Assembly (NCBI GenBank): GCA_028345095.1
Contig: JAOMCQ010000002.1
Location: 33,439-97,438, forward strand
From: Candidatus Nitrosopelagicus sp.
GTDB taxonomy: Archaea; Thermoproteota; Nitrososphaeria; Nitrososphaerales; Nitrosopumilaceae
Reading direction: 5' to 3'
Length of the DNA stretch: 64,000 nt
Shown here in pieces: positions 18,087 through 27,402 of the stretch (position 1 is its first letter; each line of letters begins with the position of its first letter). The position numbers were made by a program, and so were the translations under genes. Below the pieces are notes generated by a model. It saw only the letters and a program-made list of their open reading frames with translations. It did no database searches and had not been told where the DNA came from.

Positions 18087-18539
18087 ATGGATAATGAAAA
18101 ATTTATCATCAGATTAGAAAAACATGATACTAAAGCAGTATCAAATGAAAAAATTAATGGTTCTCTAACAGTAATTTGGAGAGATTGGGACCAGATCTTA
18201 GAAAAAAATCCAGAAATGGTTTACGTGAGTAATGTGAATACAGGTGAGATCAAAGGTCCACATATCCATACTAAACGAAATAGCTATTTCACATGTATAC
18301 ATGGAGAAGTATTATTCATCATTAAAGATGAAAATGGAAATTATATAGAAATCATTTCAAATGAAAAAGAACCAATACTTGTGCATGTACCAAAAAATGT
18401 ACCATCAGCACACATCAATCTTTCAAAAAATACATCAAGTGTTTTAGCATTAGCAGATGTTGCATGGAGACCAGACGACAATGAAATGAAAAATATAGAA
18501 TTTTTAGATTACGATTGGAAAAAATGGAAAAAAGTTTGA
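18087..18539 (+). CDS. Sugar-active cupin (dTDP-4-keto-6-deoxyhexose epimerase/isomerase-like)
   Basis: A 150-residue single-cupin protein. IKGPHIHTKRNSYFTCIHGEVLFIIKDENG, in two pieces near residues 52-82, gives the His-x-His motif and the cupin beta-core. VPKNVPSAHINL supplies a third His, and ADVAWRPDDNEM near residue 130 is like the C-terminal stretch of RmlC/WxcM relatives. It is divergent from rmlB-rmlA, whose product is a substrate of this superfamily. It could be a 3,5-epimerase (RmlC-like) or a 3,4-ketoisomerase (FdtA-like); the motif is not a clean match to either. The next gene overlaps its 3' end by 25 nt. Confidence 0.75.
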   Translation: MDNEKFIIRLEKHDTKAVSNEKINGSLTVIWRDWDQILEKNPEMVYVSNVNTGEIKGPHIHTKRNSYFTCIHGEVLFIIKDENGNYIEIISNEKEPILVHVPKNVPSAHINLSKNTSSVLALADVAWRPDDNEMKNIEFLDYDWKKWKKV

Positions 18540-20368
18540 ATGAAAATAATAAAAATTTGATAATACTTTTTGATTCAAATTTTGATATTTCAAAACTAAA
18601 AAAGTTTAATAAAAACTCAATAGTTATTTCGCTTGATTTTGATTCACATAAAATATTATTAAAAAAAAATATTGAACATATTACATCAGATAGTTTTTTA
18701 ACAACAGAAAATTATTTTGAGATATGGAAAAAATCATTTTTATTTTCAAAATGGTATGAAAATTCAACTCTTGAAGATATTTTACAATATAAAAATATCA
18801 ATTTAGGAAAATTATTTTATATAGAATTTCATTATCATTTGCTACCAAATTTAAAAAAAGTTATTGAATTAGATAACATATGTAAAAAATATAAAAAATA
18901 TAAAATTATTGCACCATCATCACTTTCATCATTATTAGCACAAATTCATGAGAATATTGATTACATGGAAGTTGAAGAAAATTTAGAGGATTTACTATAT
19001 AATAAAATTGATTTTCAATTAACAAAGTCTCTTAATTTAAGAATATCAAAAGACTCGTATGAAAAAATTAAAAATCTTTCAGATAAAGTAACTTCAAAAT
19101 TATTTAATTCAAAAAATAAAATTACAAAAAAACAAATTATGTTAGCTGAATTTGATATAATAAAATATAAAAAATTATTAGAATTATCATCCAAAAATGA
19201 TATACAATTTACTTTGTTCAATAGAAGAAGACCATATATTTGGAATAAATCATCATATTCAGTCATAAAAACATCAGGATGTATCATTTCAGGTGAATAT
19301 GATAAAGAAATAAAATTAAAAATTAAAAATAATCAAAATAATTTTAAAAAAAATATTGAAACAGTTTTTAATAATGAAAAGTTTTTTGGAGAATTTTTTA
19401 CAATTAGAAATGTTTCATTCTGGAACTTGATTAAACCAATATTTGTGGAATTATCTAAAAGAAGAATTCTTGATGCAATTCAAGAGATTGAGATAACAGA
19501 TCATGTATTAAAGAATTCAAAGGTTTCTGCAATTTTGTTATTATCAGAAAATGGTTTTAATGAACAAATTATTTTACAAATTTCGAAAAAATATGATATT
19601 GAAACAATTTTGTTACAACATGGGATGTATTGGGAGACATTAGAATTGAAGGAAGGAAATACGTTTCTGGGAGGGGATTTTCCTATTTTATCAGATAAAT
19701 TTTTGGTATGGGGAAATGAAACGAAAAGATATGTATCAGAATGCGGATTTGGAGAAAAAACACATGTTGTGGGGAGTACAATTTACGATTCACTATTTAG
19801 TGAATTACAAATAAAAACTCAAGGAGATTATATTTTATTAGCAACATCATCTCCACAACAAAATGAAATTTTTGATTTATCAATAAAGAACTTAGAGGGA
19901 TATGAAAAAATAATTAAAGAAGTTTGTAATATTTCTGTCAAATTAAAAAAGAAATTGATTATTAAACTACATCCATTTCAAGAAGAAAGAGATATTCAAA
20001 AAATTGTTAGTGGTTTTGGAGAAAATGTAACAGTAGTAAAAGATACAAAGATATCAGAATTAATTAAATCCTGTCAAATATTCTTAGTGAATGATTTTTC
20101 AACAACAATGTTAGATTCACTTATACTAGAAAAACCAACAATAGTAATTCAAACCAAAAATAGACATGATGAAGAAAAACCAACAATTTTCAAATCAGAT
20201 TGTTGTATAGAATGTAATATCAATACACTTGAAAAAAATATCAAGAAAATTCTTTTAAATAATTCACAAAATAAAATGATTGAAAATGGACAAGAATTTG
20301 TAAAAAAATACCTATCAAATCAAGGAAATTCTACAATAGCTATTTTAGAATTTCTAAAAACAAATTAA
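18515..20368 (+). CDS. CDP-glycerol-transferase/capsule-type GT-B protein
   Basis: A 617-residue protein with no signal peptide. The N-terminal 250 residues are Lys/Asn/Ile-rich and unlike anything I recognise. The C-terminal half looks like a GT-B fold of the CDP-glycerol glycerophosphotransferase or surface-carbohydrate-biosynthesis type: LLQHGMYWET near residue 367, KFLVWGNETKRYVSECGF, VVGSTIYDSLF, then LIIKLHPFQEE and LVNDFSTTMLDSLILEKPTIV as the donor-binding end. It begins inside the cupin gene (25-nt overlap), so the two are translationally linked. It probably transfers a phospho-polyol or sugar to the glycan. Very AT-rich codon use suggests rapid evolution or transfer. Confidence 0.62.
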   Translation: MEKMEKSLNENNKNLIILFDSNFDISKLKKFNKNSIVISLDFDSHKILLKKNIEHITSDSFLTTENYFEIWKKSFLFSKWYENSTLEDILQYKNINLGKLFYIEFHYHLLPNLKKVIELDNICKKYKKYKIIAPSSLSSLLAQIHENIDYMEVEENLEDLLYNKIDFQLTKSLNLRISKDSYEKIKNLSDKVTSKLFNSKNKITKKQIMLAEFDIIKYKKLLELSSKNDIQFTLFNRRRPYIWNKSSYSVIKTSGCIISGEYDKEIKLKIKNNQNNFKKNIETVFNNEKFFGEFFTIRNVSFWNLIKPIFVELSKRRILDAIQEIEITDHVLKNSKVSAILLLSENGFNEQIILQISKKYDIETILLQHGMYWETLELKEGNTFLGGDFPILSDKFLVWGNETKRYVSECGFGEKTHVVGSTIYDSLFSELQIKTQGDYILLATSSPQQNEIFDLSIKNLEGYEKIIKEVCNISVKLKKKLIIKLHPFQEERDIQKIVSGFGENVTVVKDTKISELIKSCQIFLVNDFSTTMLDSLILEKPTIVIQTKNRHDEEKPTIFKSDCCIECNINTLEKNIKKILLNNSQNKMIENGQEFVKKYLSNQGNSTIAILEFLKTN

Positions 20369-20435
20369 TTTTTGGTTATAATAGCCCCTATTACTGATAC
20401 GTATGATTTTTTAATCAATCAAAGTTTAGTTTCAT

Positions 20436-21749
20436 ATGCAAATTGGTATTATAGGATTAGGTTTTGTTGGATTATCTTTTGCATCAGTATTAGGTTCAAA
20501 AGGATATCCAGTTATTGGTGTAGACACAAATCCAGAAAAAATTAAAATGATCTCAAATAATAAAGCCCCATTTTTTGAACCAAAACTTGATTTATTTTTA
20601 AAAAATAGCTTATCAAAGTCGCTCATAATATCAACAAATACTAAAGATACATTGAAAAAATCAGACATAATATTTCTAACAATAGGTACTCCAAAATCTA
20701 AAGATGGTTATATTGATTTGAGTATGTTAAAGAAAGCTGCAAAGGATATAGGTAATTCATTAAAAAATATAACACAAAAACCAATTATCGTAATTAAAAG
20801 TACAGTTATTCCAGGCACTACAGATGAAATTCAAAAGATCATTGAAAAAACATCTGGGAAAAAAAACGGTAATGGTTTTAGCATATTAACAAATCCAGAA
20901 TTTTTAAGAGAAGGTAGTGCAATTAATGATACACTAAAACCTCATTTAGTGGTAATTGGAGGTTCAGAAAAAAATTCTATGGAGAAATTAAAAAAATTTT
21001 ATGAAAAATTGTATGGAAAAAAAATTAAAATAATTTTAACAAATTCACAAACTGCTGAAATGATAAAATATGCAAATAATTCATTTCTTGCGACTAAGAT
21101 TAGTTTTATAAATCAGATATCTTCTCTGTGTCAAAACATTGCTGGAACTAATGTTGATGACATTGCTGAAGCCATAGGAATAGATCCACGAATTGGTAGT
21201 GCTTTTCTTAAGGCAGGACCAGGGTATGGCGGTTCATGTTTACCAAAAGATCTATCAACAATGATAAAATTTTCTTCAAAAATTGGAGCAGAACCAATCC
21301 TTTTGGAAGCAGTAGAAAAAATAAATGAAAATCAAATTGAAAAAATATTTCAAATTATAAACAAAAGATTAGGTAAACTAAAAAATAAACAAATAGGTAT
21401 ACTAGGTTTATCGTTTAAGGAAGACAGTGATGATATAAGAGAATCAAGATCTATCAAATTAATTAAAATTCTTTTAAAAGAAAAATGTAAAATTAAAGTT
21501 CATGATCCAAAAGCAATTACTAATACCAAATTAATTTTTAAAAATAAAATAATTTATTCTAATTCAATTTCAACAATAATTGATAAAGCAGATTGTATTG
21601 TAATAATGACACCATGGAAAGAATATACTAAATTAGTTAGTAATGATTTTAAAAATATGAAAAAGAAATTAGTTATAGATACAAGAAGAATATTTTCAAA
21701 AAAGAAAATGAATATTGAGTATATAGCTTTAGGAATAGGAGATAACTAG
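20436..21749 (+). CDS. UDP-glucose/GDP-mannose-type 6-dehydrogenase
   Basis: A 437-residue nucleotide-sugar dehydrogenase. It shows the N-terminal NAD motif GIIGLGFVGLSFASVLG, VIKSTVIPGTT near residue 125, NPEFLREGSAI near residue 155, and the catalytic Cys in GPGYGGSCLPKDL near residue 265. LGLSFKEDSDDIRESRSI starts the C-terminal domain. It oxidises the C6 alcohol to a carboxylate in two NAD-dependent steps, giving for example UDP-glucuronate. An epimerase two genes downstream fits production of UDP-galacturonate. UDP-ManNAc dehydrogenase cannot be ruled out from sequence alone. Confidence 0.9.
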   Translation: MQIGIIGLGFVGLSFASVLGSKGYPVIGVDTNPEKIKMISNNKAPFFEPKLDLFLKNSLSKSLIISTNTKDTLKKSDIIFLTIGTPKSKDGYIDLSMLKKAAKDIGNSLKNITQKPIIVIKSTVIPGTTDEIQKIIEKTSGKKNGNGFSILTNPEFLREGSAINDTLKPHLVVIGGSEKNSMEKLKKFYEKLYGKKIKIILTNSQTAEMIKYANNSFLATKISFINQISSLCQNIAGTNVDDIAEAIGIDPRIGSAFLKAGPGYGGSCLPKDLSTMIKFSSKIGAEPILLEAVEKINENQIEKIFQIINKRLGKLKNKQIGILGLSFKEDSDDIRESRSIKLIKILLKEKCKIKVHDPKAITNTKLIFKNKIIYSNSISTIIDKADCIVIMTPWKEYTKLVSNDFKNMKKKLVIDTRRIFSKKKMNIEYIALGIGDN

Positions 21750-21797
21750 ATTGTTTAGTCTAAATTTTGAATTTTTAATAAAGAAACAGGAATAAAA

Positions 21798-24065
21798 TTG
21801 GAAAAGTTATCACTATATTCAGTTTTTCATGGAAATTTAAATTATTCTTCCATACCAAGAGAATCATATCATGATATAATTGATTTGTGCTATTGGCCTA
21901 TTTTAAATGCAACAAAAAATTTTGGATTAAGAACAGGAATCGAATTTTCTATCAATACACTTTCAATAATAAATAAAATTGATCCCTTATTTATTGAAGA
22001 ATTTAAAAAATTAATCAAAGAAAAAAAATGTGAATTTATTTTTTCTGGTAAAGAACAGATAGTTTCACCTTTAGTACCTGAAGAAATAAACAAAAAAAAT
22101 TTTGGATATAAATCTGGACAAGAATTTAAAAAAATTAGTAAGGGAAATATTGCTTATGTACATGAACAAGTTTTTAGTAACGGTCTAATACCATTGTATC
22201 TTAATTCAGGTTTCAAAAATATAATGATAATTTATGAAACAGCCATGCAGAAAAATGATATATCTAGAGTAAATTTTTCTCCATCAAAAATTAAAATTAA
22301 AAATGATCAAATTAATGTTATATGGAATAGTCGTTATGCGTATCAAACATTTCAAAAATACATACACGGAAAAATTTCCAAAAAAGATTATGTAAGATTT
22401 GTATTAAATAAAAAACATTCAAAAAATTATTGTTTCCCATTTTATGGTTCAGATATGGAAATTTTTGGTAATGATAATCCAGTTTTAGGATTAACTGGAA
22501 AAGGTAATGAAGTGATGAAATTTTATGAAATTATAAAAGAGTTTAGAGATATTGATGAAATAGAATTTCTACTTCCTTCTGAAATATTAAAAAAATTTTC
22601 ACCAAAAAATAAAATTATAACATGCACAGGTAAAAATCCAATATTAGGTAAAAAGGAAGAATCGATTGTGACCAGATGGGCCACATGTGGACGCGATAAT
22701 AGCAAAAGTAATTCACTTTGTTATCAGGCATTTAAAAAAATTAATGTTCTAAGCAATTTAGAAAATAAAAATTCTACATTTGATGATGAGAGTGTAGTGA
22801 GATTAATCGATTGTTGGGGTAGTGATTATAGAACACACACTGAAGAGGGAAAATTTGAATTATTCAATAAAAATATCAATTCGTTAAATCAAGATTTAGA
22901 TAAAAAAATCCTGAAAATTAGGAAGAAAAAGATTCATGCCGTAAACTCAGATATTGTAATTTATAATCATAGTAGGAATGATTGGAATAACATACCTATT
23001 GAAATTAAATTACATTTTAAACCTAGATTTATGAAAAAAGGATTTGATGTTTATCATAAAAATAAAAAAATTAAATCACAATTAGAAAATATTAAATTTT
23101 TTAGAGATGGATACATCAAAAGCACTACTTTAATTTTAACACCAAAAATTCTAAAAAAGTCTAAAATTAATATTAAATTAATTAAAAATAATATTTCCTC
23201 TCTTACAAAAAAGAATGAAAAAAATATTACAAAAACAAGTAATGTGAAAATTTCTTTATCAAACAAAGGTGGTATCATAAATTATTTATCATTTCCAAAT
23301 ATTAGCAAAAAACCTATAATTGATATTAAAAGAATTTCCAAAGATAAAAAAATTAATTTTAATAATTTGTTACCAAATCAGATCTTTATTTCTGATAAGA
23401 AAGGTAAAAAATTTAGTGATTTACAAGAAACAAATGTAATTTTAGAAAATTATCCTATAAGAAAAAAATTATCTTGTAATACAAAGTTACCATTTATGAA
23501 TATTAAAAAAGATGTTTATGTTTATGAAGATATAGCAAGAGTAGATATAAAATACATATTCAATTTCAAAGAGTTTAGACCATCAATATTTAGAATGAAT
23601 TTAATTAATTTAGATCCAAAAAAGTTTAATAAAAAATCATTTAACTATTCAACACATAATGGTGGAATGTTAGAAAGTTTTTCCTTAAATGATGTAATTT
23701 CACATGACAAACCAACAAATAAAAAAATTAGTAGTTCAGGTTGCATAGGTACAACAAACTGTATAGTTGATGTTGGAGACAAAAATTATGGAATAACAAT
23801 TTTTACAGATAAATCAACAACATATTCAGCATGTATGATTAATTCCAACTCTTCATCAAATATTCCTACAAGAATTATTAACAGCATATGTGAGTCAGAT
23901 GATACAACTATGATGCAATGGAAAGGAAGAAAAGAGATCTCATTTTCTATTTTTGGTAGAAAAAAGAATGAGAAATCCATAGAGAATATATGTGAAAATA
24001 TGTTTTATGGACTGATTTTTGCGTCCAATAATTCTAATATCATGGTGAATGATGAAAAATTATGA
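21798..24065 (+). CDS. GH57/GH38-like glycoside hydrolase-fold protein, cytoplasmic
   Basis: A 755-residue protein starting at a TTG. The N-terminal ~270 residues resemble the (beta/alpha)7 barrel of GH57-type enzymes: VFHGNLNYSSIP near residue 10, ELNKK-rich helices, YVHEQVFSNGLIPLYLNSGF, and FPFYGSDMEIFG near residue 215, which looks like the acidic SDxE motif of the family. LLPSEIL and TRWATCGRDNSKSN follow. The remaining ~450 residues look like beta-sandwich domains, as in alpha-mannosidase-like enzymes, and are extremely Lys/Asn-rich. There is no signal peptide or membrane span, so it would act inside the cell on a nucleotide- or lipid-linked glycan. Its stop overlaps the next start (ATGA). 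Function otherwise unknown. Confidence 0.6.
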   Translation: MEKLSLYSVFHGNLNYSSIPRESYHDIIDLCYWPILNATKNFGLRTGIEFSINTLSIINKIDPLFIEEFKKLIKEKKCEFIFSGKEQIVSPLVPEEINKKNFGYKSGQEFKKISKGNIAYVHEQVFSNGLIPLYLNSGFKNIMIIYETAMQKNDISRVNFSPSKIKIKNDQINVIWNSRYAYQTFQKYIHGKISKKDYVRFVLNKKHSKNYCFPFYGSDMEIFGNDNPVLGLTGKGNEVMKFYEIIKEFRDIDEIEFLLPSEILKKFSPKNKIITCTGKNPILGKKEESIVTRWATCGRDNSKSNSLCYQAFKKINVLSNLENKNSTFDDESVVRLIDCWGSDYRTHTEEGKFELFNKNINSLNQDLDKKILKIRKKKIHAVNSDIVIYNHSRNDWNNIPIEIKLHFKPRFMKKGFDVYHKNKKIKSQLENIKFFRDGYIKSTTLILTPKILKKSKINIKLIKNNISSLTKKNEKNITKTSNVKISLSNKGGIINYLSFPNISKKPIIDIKRISKDKKINFNNLLPNQIFISDKKGKKFSDLQETNVILENYPIRKKLSCNTKLPFMNIKKDVYVYEDIARVDIKYIFNFKEFRPSIFRMNLINLDPKKFNKKSFNYSTHNGGMLESFSLNDVISHDKPTNKKISSSGCIGTTNCIVDVGDKNYGITIFTDKSTTYSACMINSNSSSNIPTRIINSICESDDTTMMQWKGRKEISFSIFGRKKNEKSIENICENMFYGLIFASNNSNIMVNDEKL

Positions 24066-25021
24066 AAACAGCAATAGTTACAGGTGTAGCAGGTTTCATT
24101 GGATCCTCGTTAGCTGAACGATTATTAAAAAATAAATTCAAAGTAGTAGGAATAGATAATTTTACAAAATACTACCCAAAAAAAATTAAATTAAATAACA
24201 TTAAATCATTTAGAAAAAATGAAAATTTTTCTTTACTTACAAAGGATATTTTGAATTCAGATTTAAGAGGAGTTTTTAACAAAGCAGATTTTCTTTTTCA
24301 TTTAGCTGCACAACCAGGGGTACGTGCAAGTTGGGGAAAAGATTTTGTAAATTACTCAAAAAATAACATTCATGCTACACAAAAATTATTAGAGTATGCC
24401 AAAAATACAAAAAGCCTAAAAAAAATTATTTTGGCATCTTCTTCATCAGTATATGGTATTCAAGATGGAAAGATGAATGAATCTAAAACTAATACAGAAC
24501 CAGTTTCACCATATGGGGTTAGTAAACTTGCAGTAGAACATTTGGCAAAAGCATATGTAAAAAATTTTAATTTACCAATAGTTATGTTACGATATTTTAC
24601 TGTTTATGGTCCCAGACAAAGACCAGATATGGCATTTATGAAGTTCATAATGAAATCACTACGTAAAAAACCAATAACAGTCTATGGTAATGGTAATCAA
24701 AAAAGGAGTTTTACATATATTGATGATATTATTGATGCAACAATTTCTTCCATAAATGTTTCGAAGAATGGAGAGATCATAAATGTCGGTGGAGGTAAAA
24801 TAAATTCAATTAAAAAAAATATAGAGATTCTGAGTAATCTGTTAGAATATGAAATAAAAATTATACATGAAGATTTTCCTAATGGAGATGTCAATCGTAC
24901 AGAAGCAGATACTACAAAAGCTAAAAAATTAATTGGATTTAAACCAAAAATTTCAATAAAAGATGGATTAGAATTTCAATATGAATTCGTAAAGAAAAAT
25001 AAGGGATTATATAATTTTTGA
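24062..25021 (+). CDS. UDP-sugar 4-epimerase (extended SDR, UDP-glucuronate epimerase-like)
   Basis: A 319-residue extended SDR: VTGVAGFIGSSLAERLL at the N-terminus, FHLAAQPGVRASWG near residue 78, ASSSSVYGIQDG near residue 122, and catalytic YGVSK near residue 149. RYFTVYGPRQRPDMAF is typical of UDP-glucuronate and UDP-glucose 4-epimerases. The QPGVR-type loop is common in enzymes that accept uronic acids, which suits its position two genes after the UDP-sugar dehydrogenase. It overlaps the upstream gene by 4 nt, and the downstream secreted-protein gene starts at a TTG one base before its own stop. Confidence 0.87.
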   Translation: MKTAIVTGVAGFIGSSLAERLLKNKFKVVGIDNFTKYYPKKIKLNNIKSFRKNENFSLLTKDILNSDLRGVFNKADFLFHLAAQPGVRASWGKDFVNYSKNNIHATQKLLEYAKNTKSLKKIILASSSSVYGIQDGKMNESKTNTEPVSPYGVSKLAVEHLAKAYVKNFNLPIVMLRYFTVYGPRQRPDMAFMKFIMKSLRKKPITVYGNGNQKRSFTYIDDIIDATISSINVSKNGEIINVGGGKINSIKKNIEILSNLLEYEIKIIHEDFPNGDVNRTEADTTKAKKLIGFKPKISIKDGLEFQYEFVKKNKGLYNF

Positions 25022-27396
25022 ATCATAAAATTAATAATAAAATTATTATTTCTATATTCATATCATCATTATTATTATTCGTTCCAAATCTTGCTTATGC
25101 AGAAAATGTCCCAGATTGGGTAAAAAATACTGCTGGATGGTGGGCAACTGATGCCATATCTGAAACTGAGTTTGTTAATGCGATTGAATTTTTGATTAAA
25201 GATGGAATAATCTCTGTAAAATCAAATTATGCACAAGAACATATTGCAAATCTTTGGATAAATGAAAAAATTGATGATGAGGAATTTTTTACAATGTTAA
25301 AAAATTCAAAACAAACAAAATATCTTATTAGTTCAGAGAAATCAGAGATTCCAGACTGGCTCTTAAATAATGCAGGATGGGTTTCTGCACGAATTCTTAC
25401 AAATTCAGATTTTTTAAATTTTGATACTGAATATGTAAATGATACAGTATCAAAATGTGACAATTGTATTGAGAATTTGAACAGTCATGGCTTTAGAGGA
25501 AATGAAATTTTAGAAAAAAAACATCAAAACACATATAGAATATTTGCTGTAGGAGGTTCTACAACATATGGGACAGGAATAAATGACAATGAAACGTGGC
25601 CCGCATACCTACAAAATAAATTCGATGAATTGAATATTGGTAAGAATGTAGAGGTAATTAATGCAGGAATTCAAGGAGCTAATTCAAATGTAGAAAAGAA
25701 AATGATAGAAAATAAAATTGTAAGATTTGATCCAGATTTAATTTTAATGTATGATGGAGTGAACGATAGTAGGATTATTGATGGACAGAATGTTTTAGAG
25801 ACAATTAATAATTGGAAAGAGGTTTGTGATTTAGGAAATGAAAATGGATTTGATGTTATTATTGCAGTTCAACCAACAGCAAATATATCACAAAGAGTTC
25901 CTAGTGATCAGGAATTTATAAATTTTTTAACTTATACAAATGAAAATTTGCAAAAATTGGGTACATTAGAAACTTTTGAAAAAATAGATGAATACCCAGA
26001 TCATTTTGCAAAATTAAATCAATGTACAAATGTTGTAGATTTACGAGGAATTTTTGATTATATACCAGCAGCACTTTTCATGGATACAACACACCCAAAG
26101 GGATTAGGAAATGAAATAATTTCAGAACATATGTTTAATCAAATTATAGAATTTAGTTCAGGACAAGAGTTTTCATCAATTGTAATACAACCAATTGATT
26201 ATAAGAAATATCCAGAATCATTAGAGACCAAAATTTATGCGGTAAATGCTGATTTATCAAATAGATCAATGAAGAATTTAGATTTGAAAGGTGCAATATT
26301 CTTTGGAACAAATCTTGAAGGTGCTGATTTGGAAGGTGCTGATTTGGAAGGTGCTGATTTAAGAAATGCTAACCTTAAAGATGCTAAAATAAAAAACACC
26401 AATTTGAAAAATGTTAAATTTTTTGATGTGAATTTTGAAAATCAGGATTTAACAAATGATTCAATATCAAAATTAAATTATAGATTTGTGGATATTTCTA
26501 ACGCAATGATTTCAGATTTAGATATATCTGAATTGGATTTTTCATTTGCTAATCTTTCTAATCAAGATTTATCAAATAAAAATATAGAAAATACTTTATT
26601 TGATGGAACTAATCTCACAAATACAAAATTTTCAATTAATGGGTTAAATAAAAAAGAATTTAATAATACTGTATTCAATGAAGTAGATTTTTCAAAACTC
26701 ACTGTAGAATCATCACAATTCAATAGTGTTAAAATTAAAAACAGTAATTTTGAAAGTAGTAATTTGTATAAAGTTACATTTAATGATGTAGATTTCACTA
26801 AAATTAAAAATAAAAGTTTGAAAAATGCAATAATTGAAGGAACAGCATTTACACATTCAAATTTACATGAAATTGAATTTCCAAAAGAGTTAGAGTATAA
26901 TAATTTTTTTAAGTCTGATTTAGCAGGTGTGGATTTTTCAAATAGTAGAGTGGATGGAACTGTTTTTATTGAAACAATATTGCATGATGCTAACTTTAAA
27001 AATGCTGATATTTCAGGTCAAGTAATACAAGGTGTTTATGAAGACAGTTTGTGGCTTTTTGATTTATCTCATTTAGAATTACAAGAAGAATTAATGTCTG
27101 AATTAGAAACTTTCATTTTACATATACAAGATATGGAGCAAAATGGAAATGATGTACATATTTCATTTATTGTTTATAATAATTTTATTGATGCAAAGTT
27201 AAAAAATGCTGATTTCCAGAATGCTTCTTTGTGGTATACTAATTTTGCAAATGCAGATTTGAGAAATGCCAATTTTAGTGGTGCAGATATGAGAGAAGTT
27301 TATCTTATTAGTGCTAATTTGGAAGGTGCTAATTTGGAAGGTGCTAATTTGGAAGGTGCTAATTTGAATTGTATTAATCATGAAATATGTAATTAA
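25018..27396 (+). CDS. Secreted SGNH hydrolase fused to pentapeptide repeats
   Basis: A 792-residue protein starting at a TTG that overlaps the upstream stop. Residues 1-28 are a signal peptide (hydrophobic core, ending NLAYAE). Next are two copies of a Trp-rich module I associate with secreted thaumarchaeal proteins (PDWVKNTAGWW near residue 31; PDWLLNNAGW near residue 114). Residues about 165-380 are an SGNH/GDSL hydrolase domain with GGSTTYG (nucleophile Ser), NAGIQGAN, YDGVNDSR (Asn block) and DTTHPKG (Asp-His). From residue ~415 to the end are pentapeptide repeats, A(D/N)LxG type, in two blocks. It probably acts outside the cell as an esterase or O-acyl transferase on the envelope glycan, with the right-handed beta-helix as a spacer or binding surface. 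It is convergent with a paralogous SGNH gene. Confidence 0.85.
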   Translation: MNHKINNKIIISIFISSLLLFVPNLAYAENVPDWVKNTAGWWATDAISETEFVNAIEFLIKDGIISVKSNYAQEHIANLWINEKIDDEEFFTMLKNSKQTKYLISSEKSEIPDWLLNNAGWVSARILTNSDFLNFDTEYVNDTVSKCDNCIENLNSHGFRGNEILEKKHQNTYRIFAVGGSTTYGTGINDNETWPAYLQNKFDELNIGKNVEVINAGIQGANSNVEKKMIENKIVRFDPDLILMYDGVNDSRIIDGQNVLETINNWKEVCDLGNENGFDVIIAVQPTANISQRVPSDQEFINFLTYTNENLQKLGTLETFEKIDEYPDHFAKLNQCTNVVDLRGIFDYIPAALFMDTTHPKGLGNEIISEHMFNQIIEFSSGQEFSSIVIQPIDYKKYPESLETKIYAVNADLSNRSMKNLDLKGAIFFGTNLEGADLEGADLEGADLRNANLKDAKIKNTNLKNVKFFDVNFENQDLTNDSISKLNYRFVDISNAMISDLDISELDFSFANLSNQDLSNKNIENTLFDGTNLTNTKFSINGLNKKEFNNTVFNEVDFSKLTVESSQFNSVKIKNSNFESSNLYKVTFNDVDFTKIKNKSLKNAIIEGTAFTHSNLHEIEFPKELEYNNFFKSDLAGVDFSNSRVDGTVFIETILHDANFKNADISGQVIQGVYEDSLWLFDLSHLELQEELMSELETFILHIQDMEQNGNDVHISFIVYNNFIDAKLKNADFQNASLWYTNFANADLRNANFSGADMREVYLISANLEGANLEGANLEGANLNCINHEICN
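26317..26361 (+). repeat. Three tandem 15-bp units inside the SGNH-pentapeptide gene
   Basis: Three near-identical 15-bp copies (unit GAAGGTGCTGATTTG, last base changed in copy 3) encode consecutive EGADL pentapeptides. The near-identity at DNA level, compared with the degenerate repeats around them, points to recent slippage or unequal recombination. Confidence 0.9.
27310..27369 (+). repeat. Four tandem 15-bp units near the 3' end of the same gene
   Basis: The unit GGTGCTAATTTGGAA is repeated four times; the first copy starts with A instead of G and the last ends AAT. It encodes GANLE pentapeptides. The unit differs from the block at 26317 only by Asp-to-Asn in the coded peptide. Confidence 0.9.
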
Positions 27397-27402
27397 TATG
27401 AA

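Noticed and set aside
26317..27369. CRISPR-like direct repeats
   Set aside because: The units are 15 bp, adjacent without spacers, in frame, and encode pentapeptides.
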